This document shows, in pieces, positions 7,679-15,709 of a stretch of DNA of 48,774 nucleotides (the stretch's first letter is position 1; the number at the start of each line of letters is the position of its first letter). The notes under the pieces are model-generated. The model was not told the origin of the DNA. It worked only from the letters and a program-made list of their open reading frames with translations, and searched no databases. The stretch is taken from the NCBI GenBank assembly GCA_009911355.1, contig QXXE01000027.1:1-48774 (forward strand), in the 5' to 3' direction. The position numbers and the translations under genes are program-made. Origin of the DNA: Clostridiaceae bacterium. GTDB taxonomy: Bacteria > Bacillota > Clostridia > Oscillospirales > Butyricicoccaceae.

Positions 7679-9154
7679 TTACATCAGTTTCTTAAATTCA
7701 TCGGCAACGTGCTGCACCTGCGTGCCCACGATGACCTGTACCGCAGTCTTGCTCGGGCGGATAACGCCTGCAACGCCAGCGGACTTAATCTTCTTTTCAT
7801 CAACCAGCGTGTAGTCCTTGATCTCAAGGCGCAGGCGGGTGATGCAGTTGTCTACCGAGGTGATGTTGTCCTTGCCGCCGAGGCCCTCCAGGACAATCTT
7901 CGCAATCGAGGTGAAGTCGTTGTTTGCAAGCACGATCTTCTTTTCATCCTCTTCGTCGTCATCCTCACGGCCCGGGGTCTTGAGGTTGAGCGCGGTAATC
8001 ATCACGCGGAATACGATATAGAACACCGCAAATGCCGCGATGCCCAGCGGGATGATCAGCAGGGTCTTTGCCGCTGCCGGAAGCGAAGCGGAGAAAACAA
8101 GGTCGGTTGCGCCCGCCGAGAACGCGAAGCCGCCGCGGAAGCCAACCAGAACGGTCACAAAGGTGAAGATGCCATAAAGCAGTGCGTAAGCCACATACAG
8201 GATCGGCGCAAGGAACATAAAGCCGAATTCAAACGGCTCCGTAACGCCGCAAACGAACGCACAGATCGCTGCCGAAACAACCAGGCCGATTGCAACTTGC
8301 CGCTTTTCAGGCTTGGCACAATGCACGATCGCAAGCGCCGCACCCGGGATACCGAACATCATGCAGGGGAAGAAGCCGGACATATACATGCCGAGGCTCC
8401 AGCCAACATCAGCAGCGGTCTCGCCAGCCCAGAAATGGGTCAGGTCGCCAATACCGATGGTCGGGAACCAGAATACGTTGTTCAGCGCATGGTGCAGGCC
8501 GGTCGGGATGAGCAGACGGTTCAGGAACGCATAGATACCTGCGCCAACCGCTTCCATGCCGAGGATCGCATTACCAATGGATACGAGTACGCCGAACAGG
8601 ATCGGCCAAACGAACAGCAGGATTGCCGAAGCAACGATCGAAACAACCGCCGTTACGATGGCGACGCAACGTTTGCCGGAGAAGAATGCAAGCCAGTCCG
8701 GCAGCTTGGTATTCTTGAACTTGTTGTAGCAATACGAACCGATCAAGCCTGCGAGGATGCCGATAAAGGCATTCTGGACCTTATCGAACGCAAGGACTTT
8801 GGTTGCGTCGTCCGCAATGCTGGGGATCAAGGTGGTGACAACGCCCGTACTGAGCAGCTTGGTCATCATCAGCCAGGAAACCAGGCCGGCAAGGCCCGCC
8901 GTGCCATCATGGTCGTCTGCCATGCCGACCGCAACGCCGACCGCGAACAGCAGCGCCATCATCGCGCCGTCAACCAACGCAAGCGACGCTTGTACGAGGA
9001 AGAAGCCGATCATCTGCACCAGACCGGCAACTTCGCCGCCCTGCATGGTCGAAGGGCACATCCAATAGCCGATACCGGACAGGATACCAGCAATCGGGAG
9101 CACTGCGACCGGGAGCATCAGGGACTTACCGAGTTTCTGCATAAACTTCATCAT
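7679..9154 (-). CDS. nagE: PTS N-acetylglucosamine-type EIICB permease
   Basis: Membrane component of a glucose-family PTS that imports and phosphorylates a sugar, most likely GlcNAc given the nagA/nagB neighbours. The 491-aa protein starts MMKFMQKLGKSLMLPVAVLPIAG, the usual EIIC opening. About ten membrane segments follow, with the substrate-site phrases TGLHHALNNVFW and GVTEPFEF. An acidic linker (EDDDEEDEKK) leads to an EIIB domain with the phosphorylated cysteine C437 in DNCITRLRL. There is no fused EIIA, which is supplied by the separate gene at 9649. Start chosen at ATG 9154 with AGGAG upstream; ATG 9151 is equally possible. The sugar specificity is inferred from context. Confidence 0.92.
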   Translation of the reverse strand: MMKFMQKLGKSLMLPVAVLPIAGILSGIGYWMCPSTMQGGEVAGLVQMIGFFLVQASLALVDGAMMALLFAVGVAVGMADDHDGTAGLAGLVSWLMMTKLLSTGVVTTLIPSIADDATKVLAFDKVQNAFIGILAGLIGSYCYNKFKNTKLPDWLAFFSGKRCVAIVTAVVSIVASAILLFVWPILFGVLVSIGNAILGMEAVGAGIYAFLNRLLIPTGLHHALNNVFWFPTIGIGDLTHFWAGETAADVGWSLGMYMSGFFPCMMFGIPGAALAIVHCAKPEKRQVAIGLVVSAAICAFVCGVTEPFEFGFMFLAPILYVAYALLYGIFTFVTVLVGFRGGFAFSAGATDLVFSASLPAAAKTLLIIPLGIAAFAVFYIVFRVMITALNLKTPGREDDDEEDEKKIVLANNDFTSIAKIVLEGLGGKDNITSVDNCITRLRLEIKDYTLVDEKKIKSAGVAGVIRPSKTAVQVIVGTQVQHVADEFKKLM

Positions 9155-9357
9155 AATGTTTACCCACTCCTTCTGTCTGTAACTTCCATATCTTTGCAGA
9201 TATGCTTGCGCCAGGCTGGGGACCTCGGACATTCCCCATACTGGCGGCGCCTTTGTGCGCTGCCACCGTGCCGCAGCGGGCACAGACGAACGCATTCCAG
9301 GCTTTTATTGAACGCCTGCATTCCCGAACAGGCGGATCAATAACGTTTTGCAGGCCC

Positions 9358-9621
9358 TTACACCAGGCCGATTTCCTGAAGAGTAGCCGCAAGCTTCTCC
9401 GCATCCGCCTCTTCGCTTTCACCTTCCAGCGTAAACCGGACGGTTGCGCCGCCCTTGATGCCGAGCCCCATGACCGACATAATCCGGCGCGCGTCGACTT
9501 CCTTTTCTCCGGCAGCGAGTTTGACAGCGCTGCCCATCGTGCCGACCGCTTTGCAAAGCTGGCCAGCCGGGCGCGCGTGGATGCCAAGGGGGTCGACGAT
9601 CGTAAATTCAAGCTGTTTCAT
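9358..9621 (-). CDS. ptsH: HPr-family phosphocarrier without Ser46
   Basis: 87-aa HPr-like protein, which carries phosphate from Enzyme I to the EIIA. H15 is in GIHARPA, as required for phosphotransfer. The regulatory region normally reads KSIMGVMSLGI; here it is RRIMSVMGLGI, so position 46 is Arg, not Ser. The HPr kinase site is therefore missing, and a Ser appears at 49 instead. This suggests a locus-dedicated carrier that does not take part in CcpA/HprK catabolite control. It sits between the EIIA and EIICB genes, with no Enzyme I gene in the window, so it probably uses the general EI encoded elsewhere. Confidence 0.9.
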   Translation of the reverse strand: MKQLEFTIVDPLGIHARPAGQLCKAVGTMGSAVKLAAGEKEVDARRIMSVMGLGIKGGATVRFTLEGESEEADAEKLAATLQEIGLV

Positions 9622-9648
9622 AGTAAAACTGTAATCCTTTCTATCCGT

Positions 9649-10224
<576 letters not shown>

Positions 10225-10331
10225 CTAAACAAACCAAAAACCAAATTCCGCTTTGACTGGTAAAACCGGGCATCCCGAAATTTGATCTTGATTGCTGAAG
10301 TAATTGCCTGTCCAGAACAATTTCTAATTTA

Positions 10332-10367
10332 TGGTATTATCATACCAGTCTTTTCAGAGGAACGCAA
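10332..10367 (-). promoter_or_regulatory. Promoter of the GlcNAc operon with an overlapping palindromic operator
   Basis: Read on the minus strand: TTGCGT (plus 10362-10367), a 17-bp spacer ending TGG, and TATGAT (plus 10339-10344). The palindrome TGGTAT-GATA-ATACCA (10332-10347) covers the -10. It resembles operators of GntR/HutC-type amino-sugar repressors such as NagR, but the regulator gene is not in the window. The leader runs about 190 nt to the EIIA start, and I see no terminator in it. The rest of 10368-10593 holds only a weak hairpin (about 10505-10530) downstream of the MBL gene. Confidence 0.6.
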
Positions 10368-10593
10368 TAGGAAAAATTTACAGTTATTTTGTAAATGGTT
10401 TGTTAACAATCGACAAATTTTGGTGATTGTGTGTAAAATTCGGGGAGAATGAAAGTCGATGTTTGTAGAAATTTTAATGCGGTATCCCAATTTTCCGCAC
10501 AGGGGCAGCCATATCAGATATGGTGCCGGAAAACTGTGCATTTTATGGGAAACATGCATAAAGCATAGATTAAAACAGTATCAGGCGCGATCT

Positions 10594-11481
10594 TCAACCA
10601 TTTATGCTGGTAAACCAAAGGAGCCTGCCGTCTGCAAATTCCACTGCCAGCCGTCCCTGATCGTGCAGCCAGGAGAGGTAGGAGCGTATCGTGCTGCCAA
10701 CCAGCGCGTACTGCTCGAAATTGATCGCGAGATGGTAAGAGAGGAAAATCCCACGGAGGATTTCTTCAAAGGGCTGCGGTTCGCGGCAGAGATCTAAAAG
10801 GAGTGCAGCGATTTCGTACACTTTTTCGCGGTTCAGCTGTACGAGTGCGCGGATATCCGATGCAGCATCGGCGTGAGAGGGGACAAACATGCGCGCGTCC
10901 ATCGCATCTACGAGGTCAAGGGTCTGCAAGTAGGCTTCGACGTCATAGATAAACGATACCGCATATTTTTCAAGTGTAGCAGCGCTGCTGACGCAGTCGG
11001 CAAGGAAAACCGTGCCGTCGGGCAGCCGGAAACCAACCATGTCCAGGAAATGCCCGGGCAGGGGGATCACCTCGACCTCCCGCGGGAAATCCGGGTCGGA
11101 AAAGCCGGCCGTTTCGCTCGGCTGTGCCATCAGGAATTTGTGCCGCAGCTCTTTGCAGGGATAGCCGCCGTACAGGAACGAGGGTTCCAGGATGGGGGAT
11201 TCTGTAAATGCCGCCTCCATACCGCCCGCAAAAATTTTACAACCGGTCTGGGTTTGCAGATAGCGGTTCCCGCCGATGTGGTCGGCATTGGAATGGGTGT
11301 TCAGGATGCCTTTCAGCGTCCAGTGTTGTTTGTCCAGAATCTGGCGTATTTTGCGGCCCGCATCCTTGTCGCTGCCGCTGTCAATCAGGTAGACTGCATC
11401 AGGGGCGCAGCGGTAGACGCCGATTTTTGCAGGGCAGTTTAAATATGCAGCCTGTTCGCTGAGTTCAATCAGCTCGTACAT
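10594..11481 (-). CDS. MBL-fold metallo-hydrolase
   Basis: Predicted 295-aa metallo-beta-lactamase-fold hydrolase. The metal motif reads THSNADHIGG (H63, N65, D67, H68), so the second His of the usual HxHxDH is replaced by Asn. Further ligands are H144 (PLPGHFLDMVG), D162 (LADCV) and H203 (PSHAD). Such Asn-for-His variants occur in some MBL subfamilies and usually still bind metal. After about residue 210 there is a helical C-terminal domain with a winged-helix-like end (SYLSWLHDQGRLAVEF). Substrate unknown. AGGAAGG precedes ATG 11481. The upstream region holds a MITE-like element that could supply part of its promoter. Confidence 0.8.
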   Translation of the reverse strand: MYELIELSEQAAYLNCPAKIGVYRCAPDAVYLIDSGSDKDAGRKIRQILDKQHWTLKGILNTHSNADHIGGNRYLQTQTGCKIFAGGMEAAFTESPILEPSFLYGGYPCKELRHKFLMAQPSETAGFSDPDFPREVEVIPLPGHFLDMVGFRLPDGTVFLADCVSSAATLEKYAVSFIYDVEAYLQTLDLVDAMDARMFVPSHADAASDIRALVQLNREKVYEIAALLLDLCREPQPFEEILRGIFLSYHLAINFEQYALVGSTIRSYLSWLHDQGRLAVEFADGRLLWFTSING

Positions 11482-11508
11482 GTTCTATCATCCTTCCTCT
11501 ATTATTAA

Positions 11509-11670
11509 GAGCCGATCCCGAAATGATCCGCACACAGCTTGCTTGTATCTTTTCCGTCATGCTGCGCCGCTTCCCCTTGAAATCCACAAAGGATTGCTGC
11601 GGGAAATCGGCTTCGCCTGACGAAAAATCTGGCGGCGCAATCTGCGCACGTCTCATTATGGGATAGGCTC
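11509..11670. mobile_element. MITE-like element with terminal inverted repeats
   Basis: A 162-bp non-coding element. Its ends (GAGCCGATCCCGAAATGA left; GAGCCTATCCCATAATGA read inward from the right) are imperfect inverted repeats that match at 15 of 18 positions. Similarity extends a few bases outside into TTA/TAA, and TAA on both sides may be a 3-bp target duplication. It contains no transposase frame. End sequence and TAA target resemble IS5-group elements, so it could be mobilised by such an element elsewhere. It lies between the divergent MBL gene and spoVAF. Confidence 0.6.
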
Positions 11671-11726
11671 TAAGAATCAGTATACCACGATCCATAGGGA
11701 AAGGAAAGACAGAAAAACCCGTTGAC

Positions 11727-11755
11727 GCATGAAGCGGGAGTTTTTGCGCATACTA
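11727..11755 (+). promoter_or_regulatory. Sigma-G-like (forespore) promoter for spoVAF
   Basis: CATACTA at 11749-11755 matches the sigma-G -10 exactly. GCATG at 11727-11731, 17 bp upstream, is a good match for the -35. The start would fall near 11762, just before GGAAGGGGG at 11770-11778. This supports ATG 11786 over the ATG at 11729, which lies in the -35. Confidence 0.6.
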
Positions 11756-11785
11756 CCGGAAATTGCTTTGGAAGGGGGATTTCAA

Positions 11786-13186
11786 ATGACCCGGGATTTC
11801 AGAGAGAGCGACCACTCACTCAGCGCCGCCCTCCATATCGAGGAAAGCTTTGACCTTATCCGCCGCCCTGTCCAGCTTGGCGGGCGGGAAGGCGCATTTT
11901 ACCTGATTGACGGATTTGTAAAGGACGAGCTGTTTGAAAAGCTGCTCGAATTTTTCTACGCCCTGTCGGAAAGTGACCCCGCGTTTGCAAGCCCGGAGGC
12001 ATTCCTTTCACGCGCTGTGCCTTACTGCGAGGCTGCGCTGGAACGGGACGAGAAAAACGTGCTGACGGCAGTGCTTTCCGGGCAGACCTGCCTGCTGCTT
12101 GACGGGTTCGGCGCAGCCATCCTGCTGGATATCCGCACCTATCCGCAGCGCGATACCGCCGAGCCGGAAAAAGACAAGGTCCTCCGGGGGTCGCATGACG
12201 GCTTTGTAGAAACGATGGTGCTCAACTGCGCGCTGATCCGCAGGCGCATCCGTTCCCCGCAGCTGCGTATGGAATACCATGCGGTCGGCAGGCTTTCGCA
12301 AACCGATGTGACTCTGTGCTATCTGGAAGGGGCTGCCGACCAGGCGCTGCTTGACAAAATCCGTGACAGATTGGAAAACGCGAACGTCAGCGCGCTCACA
12401 ATGAATCAGGAAAGCCTGTCAGAAGTCCTGTTTGAACATAAATGGTTCAACCCGTTCCCGAAATTCAAGTATACCGAACGCCCGGACACCGCTGCCGCGC
12501 AGATTTTGGAGGGCGATATTATTATCCTGGTCGATAATGCGCCTGCATGCATGACGCTGCCCACTACCATTTTCGATGTGATGGAAGAGGCGAACGATTT
12601 CTATTTCCCGCCGATTACCGGCACTTATCTGCGCCTGACACGGTATTTTGTTCTGCTTCTGATGCTGCTGCTCACGCCGGTTTGGCTCCTGCTGACCCAA
12701 AACCCGTCCTGGCTCCCGCCGTCGCTGACGTTCCTGCTGCCGGGGGAGCTGCCTGCCGTGCCGATTTTCTGGCAGCTGCTGATTTTGGAAGTCGGGATTG
12801 ACGGCCTCAAGCTTGCGGCATTGGCCACGCCGTCTATGCTGACAACTGCGCTGTCGCTGATTGCCGGGATTGTCGTGGGTGATTTTGCGGTGCAGTCGGG
12901 GTGGTTTTCTGCGGAAACCATGCTTTATATGGCGCTGGTTGCGCTGGGCGGCTATAACCAGCCGAGCTGGGAGCTGGGATATGCCATGAAATTTATGCGG
13001 CTGGGGCTTCTGGTGCTGACGGCGGTGTTTGGGCTGTGGGGGCTGCTGGGTGGGCTCGCTGCGATTTTCGTGATCCTGGTTTCGAATAAGACCTTTGACG
13101 GCCAGTGCTATTTGTACCCGCTGATCCCGTTCGACTGGAAGTTGCTGAAAAAGAAGCTGCTCCGCCCCGGCATCCGGCGGCAGTAG
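11786..13186 (+). CDS. spoVAF: Spore germination protein, GerA/SpoVAF family
   Basis: 466-aa membrane protein of the forespore inner membrane. A large soluble N-terminal GerA domain (about 1-265) includes AVLSGQTCLLLDG, LRGSHDGFVE, NCALIRRRI and GDIIILVDNAP. Several membrane segments follow between about 280 and 440. It ends with a basic tail (LKKKLLRPGIRRQ). The phrases IFDVMEEANDFYFPPITGTYLRL suit SpoVAF better than GerAA/GerKA, and there is no gerB or gerC partner next to it. In Bacillus SpoVAF joins SpoVAEa in dipicolinic-acid release during germination; here it is separated from any spoVA operon. A sigma-G-like promoter precedes it. Confidence 0.8.
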   Translation: MTRDFRESDHSLSAALHIEESFDLIRRPVQLGGREGAFYLIDGFVKDELFEKLLEFFYALSESDPAFASPEAFLSRAVPYCEAALERDEKNVLTAVLSGQTCLLLDGFGAAILLDIRTYPQRDTAEPEKDKVLRGSHDGFVETMVLNCALIRRRIRSPQLRMEYHAVGRLSQTDVTLCYLEGAADQALLDKIRDRLENANVSALTMNQESLSEVLFEHKWFNPFPKFKYTERPDTAAAQILEGDIIILVDNAPACMTLPTTIFDVMEEANDFYFPPITGTYLRLTRYFVLLLMLLLTPVWLLLTQNPSWLPPSLTFLLPGELPAVPIFWQLLILEVGIDGLKLAALATPSMLTTALSLIAGIVVGDFAVQSGWFSAETMLYMALVALGGYNQPSWELGYAMKFMRLGLLVLTAVFGLWGLLGGLAAIFVILVSNKTFDGQCYLYPLIPFDWKLLKKKLLRPGIRRQ

Positions 13187-13210
13187 GGGAGTGCCGCTTG
13201 ACGCAGAGAA

Positions 13211-13235
13211 GCCGCTGGAACGATGTGCCAGCGGC
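13211..13235 (+). terminator. Possible weak terminator after spoVAF
   Basis: 8-bp perfect stem GCCGCTGG / CCAGCGGC, 25 nt past the stop, but without a T-run. The rest of 13236-13427 shows no gene. Confidence 0.35.
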
Positions 13236-13427
13236 CCTCAGATGGGCAATTCTGAGTGGAAAGGGGAATGCTGCGAAATCCCTTTACACCAGCTGCATGC
13301 TTCGCTGATTTGTGCGCGCAAGCCGTCAGATTTTGACAGGAACCCCTAAAAAACCTGAAAATCTATCAGATAATTTGGCAGGTAGGGACAAATTGCCCCA
13401 TCAAATTGGAAGAGAATTGCGAAAAAC

Positions 13428-13456
13428 TTGACGGAATGCATGGTTTTGGGTATAAT
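13428..13456 (+). promoter_or_regulatory. Sigma-A promoter of parE
   Basis: TTGACG at 13428-13433, 17-bp spacer, TATAAT at 13451-13456. The start is expected near 13463, only about 25 nt before the coding region. Confidence 0.85.
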
Positions 13457-13487
13457 AAAAGATACTGTAAAACAGGGAGTGTAAGAA

Positions 13488-15479
13488 TTGAAGACCACGA
13501 AGACCCAATATGGCAACGACAGTATCTCCTCGCTCAAGGGCGCTGACCGTGTGCGCAAGCGACCGGGGGTGATTTTCGGCTCGGACGGGCTGGAGGGCTG
13601 CCAGCACGCCGTATTTGAAATCCTGTCCAACTCGATCGACGAAGCGCGAGAAGGCTTCGGCGATGTGATCACGGTGACGCGGTTCGAGGACGGCTCCATC
13701 GAAGTGGAGGACTGCGGGCGCGGCGTGCCGGTTGAATTTAATACCGCTGAAAACCGCTACAACTGGGAGCTTGTTTTCTGTGAAATGTACGCGGGCGGCA
13801 AGTATCATACCAACGAAGGGGAAAACTATGAGTTTTCGCTTGGGCTGAACGGCCTCGGCACTTGCGCGACCCAATATTCTTCGGAATATATGGACGTGAC
13901 GGTGCGCCGCGATGGGTTTGAGTATCAGATGCATTTCGAGAAGGGGGAGAACAAAACCCGGTCGAAGGAAGGCTACATAAAGAAGCCTGCCGCTGCGAAA
14001 AAGACGGGTACCTGTATTCATTGGCGGCCCGACCTTGAGGTTTTCACCGACATCAATATCCCGGTGGAATACTATCTCGATGTACTCAAGCGGCAGGCCG
14101 TAGTCAACCAGAAGCTGCGCTTTGTGTTCCGGAACCAGCAGGGCGGCAAATTTGAAACAACGGAATTCTTCTATGAAAACGGCATTGTCGATTATGTGCA
14201 GGAGCTCGCGGGGGAGAACCCGCTGACAAGCGTGCGCTTTTTGCAGTCTGAACGGAAGGGCCGGGACCGCGCTGACAAGCCGGAGTATAAGGCGCGGCTG
14301 ACATGCGCATTTTGCTTTTCGGCTGCCGCTGCGCGGATTGAGTATTATCACAATTCCTCATGGCTGGAATACGGCGGCGCGCCGGATAAGGCGGTGCGGT
14401 CGGCGTTTGTGTCGGCGATCGACGGCTATCTGAAGCAGATCGGGAAATACCAAAAAAACGAAAGCAAAATCTCGTTTCAGGATGTCAGCGACGCGCTGAT
14501 TCTGGTGACCAACTGTTTTTCCACGCAAACCTCCTATGAAAACCAGACCAAAAAAGCGATTACCAACCGTTTTATTCAGGAAGCAATGACCGATTTCCTG
14601 AAGCAAGGGCTGGAAATTTACTTTATCGAGAACAAAGCGGAGGCAGACCGCATTGCCGAGCAGGTGCTGGTCAACAAACGCAGCCGCGAGCAGGCCGAGC
14701 GCGCGCGCCTGAATATCCGAAAGAAGCTTTCGGGGAATCTTGATCTTGCAAACCGCGTGGCAAAGTTTGTCGATTGCCGCACAAAGGACGTTTCCCGCCG
14801 CGAGCTCTATATCGTGGAGGGCGACTCCGCGCTGGGGTCGGTCAAGCAGGGGCGCGATTCGGAGTTCCAGGCCATTATGCCGGTGCGCGGCAAAATTTTG
14901 AACTGTCTGAAAGCGGGCTATGACCGCGTGTTCAAAAGCGATATCATTACCGACTTGCTGAAAGTGCTGGGCTGCGGCGTAGAGGTGAAGGGAAAGACGA
15001 AGGACATCAGCGCGTTTGATCTGGAAGCGCTGCGCTGGAATAAGATTATTATCTGCACGGATGCGGACGTGGACGGCTACCAGATCCGCACGTTGATCCT
15101 GACAATGCTGTACCGCCTCGTCCCGACGCTGATCGAAAAGGGGTATGTGTACATTGCAGAATCCCCGCTTTATGAGATTACCTGTAAAGATAAGTCCTAT
15201 TTTGCGTTTGATGAAAATGAAAAGGCAAAAATCCTGAAAAAGCTGGAGGGCAAAAAGCTGCAGATCCAGCGGTCCAAAGGGCTTGGCGAAAATGAAGCCG
15301 AGATGATGTGGGAAACCACGATGAACCCGGCGACTCGCCGCCTGATCCGGATGCAGCCTTGTGAGGCGAAGGAAACCGCCGAAATGTTCGAGCTGCTGCT
15401 TGGGGACAACCTCGAAGGGCGCAAGGAATATATCGCGGAAAACGGGCATCTGTACCTCGAAATGGCAGACCTTTCATGA
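13488..15479 (+). CDS. parE: Topoisomerase IV subunit B-like (divergent ParE/GyrB)
   Basis: ATPase subunit of a type IIA topoisomerase, 663 aa. The GHKL ATPase shows EILSNSIDEA (E44, N48), DCGRGVPV and LGLNGLGT. A transducer domain follows. The TOPRIM domain carries EGDSALGSVKQGRD (E444) and DADVDG (D525), then RSKGLGE and the QPC-containing tail. The strand normally reading EGDSAGG has Leu in place of the first Gly, and the N-terminal ATP lid is shortened. These are features of a divergent clostridial group often annotated only as gyrase/topoisomerase. TTG 13488 is the start, 7 nt after AGGGAGT. The ParC-like partner follows after 230 nt. A separate gyrA/gyrB pair is not in the window, so the topo IV assignment rests on family and pairing. 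Confidence 0.85.
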   Translation: MKTTKTQYGNDSISSLKGADRVRKRPGVIFGSDGLEGCQHAVFEILSNSIDEAREGFGDVITVTRFEDGSIEVEDCGRGVPVEFNTAENRYNWELVFCEMYAGGKYHTNEGENYEFSLGLNGLGTCATQYSSEYMDVTVRRDGFEYQMHFEKGENKTRSKEGYIKKPAAAKKTGTCIHWRPDLEVFTDINIPVEYYLDVLKRQAVVNQKLRFVFRNQQGGKFETTEFFYENGIVDYVQELAGENPLTSVRFLQSERKGRDRADKPEYKARLTCAFCFSAAAARIEYYHNSSWLEYGGAPDKAVRSAFVSAIDGYLKQIGKYQKNESKISFQDVSDALILVTNCFSTQTSYENQTKKAITNRFIQEAMTDFLKQGLEIYFIENKAEADRIAEQVLVNKRSREQAERARLNIRKKLSGNLDLANRVAKFVDCRTKDVSRRELYIVEGDSALGSVKQGRDSEFQAIMPVRGKILNCLKAGYDRVFKSDIITDLLKVLGCGVEVKGKTKDISAFDLEALRWNKIIICTDADVDGYQIRTLILTMLYRLVPTLIEKGYVYIAESPLYEITCKDKSYFAFDENEKAKILKKLEGKKLQIQRSKGLGENEAEMMWETTMNPATRRLIRMQPCEAKETAEMFELLLGDNLEGRKEYIAENGHLYLEMADLS

Positions 15480-15709
15480 ACCGCTGGAATACCTGGTATC
15501 AGCTTGGGGCGCGGCTGTTCTGCACTGCTTTTTTTGAAGAAGGACAGGTGCGGTTCCCGGCCGCTGCCGCTTCCAGGATTTGCGGCATTCCGGCTGTACC
15601 GCTTTTGATGGGTGAGGGAACCTTACTGGCAGGCGCCCGCCGCGCGCCGGTCAAAATTGCGTAATATCGGGTTTTGGAATGTGCCGATAACCCGTCATTT
15701 AAGGAGGCC

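Noticed and set aside
7622..9343. Long plus-strand ORF opposite the EIICB gene
   Set aside because: Antisense shadow of a highly expressed-type gene; low-complexity His/Arg/Asp composition and no domain.
15476..15664. 62-codon ORF overlapping the parE stop
   Set aside because: No recognisable domain and GC-rich Ala/Gly/Pro/Arg composition; the ATGA overlap alone is weak evidence.
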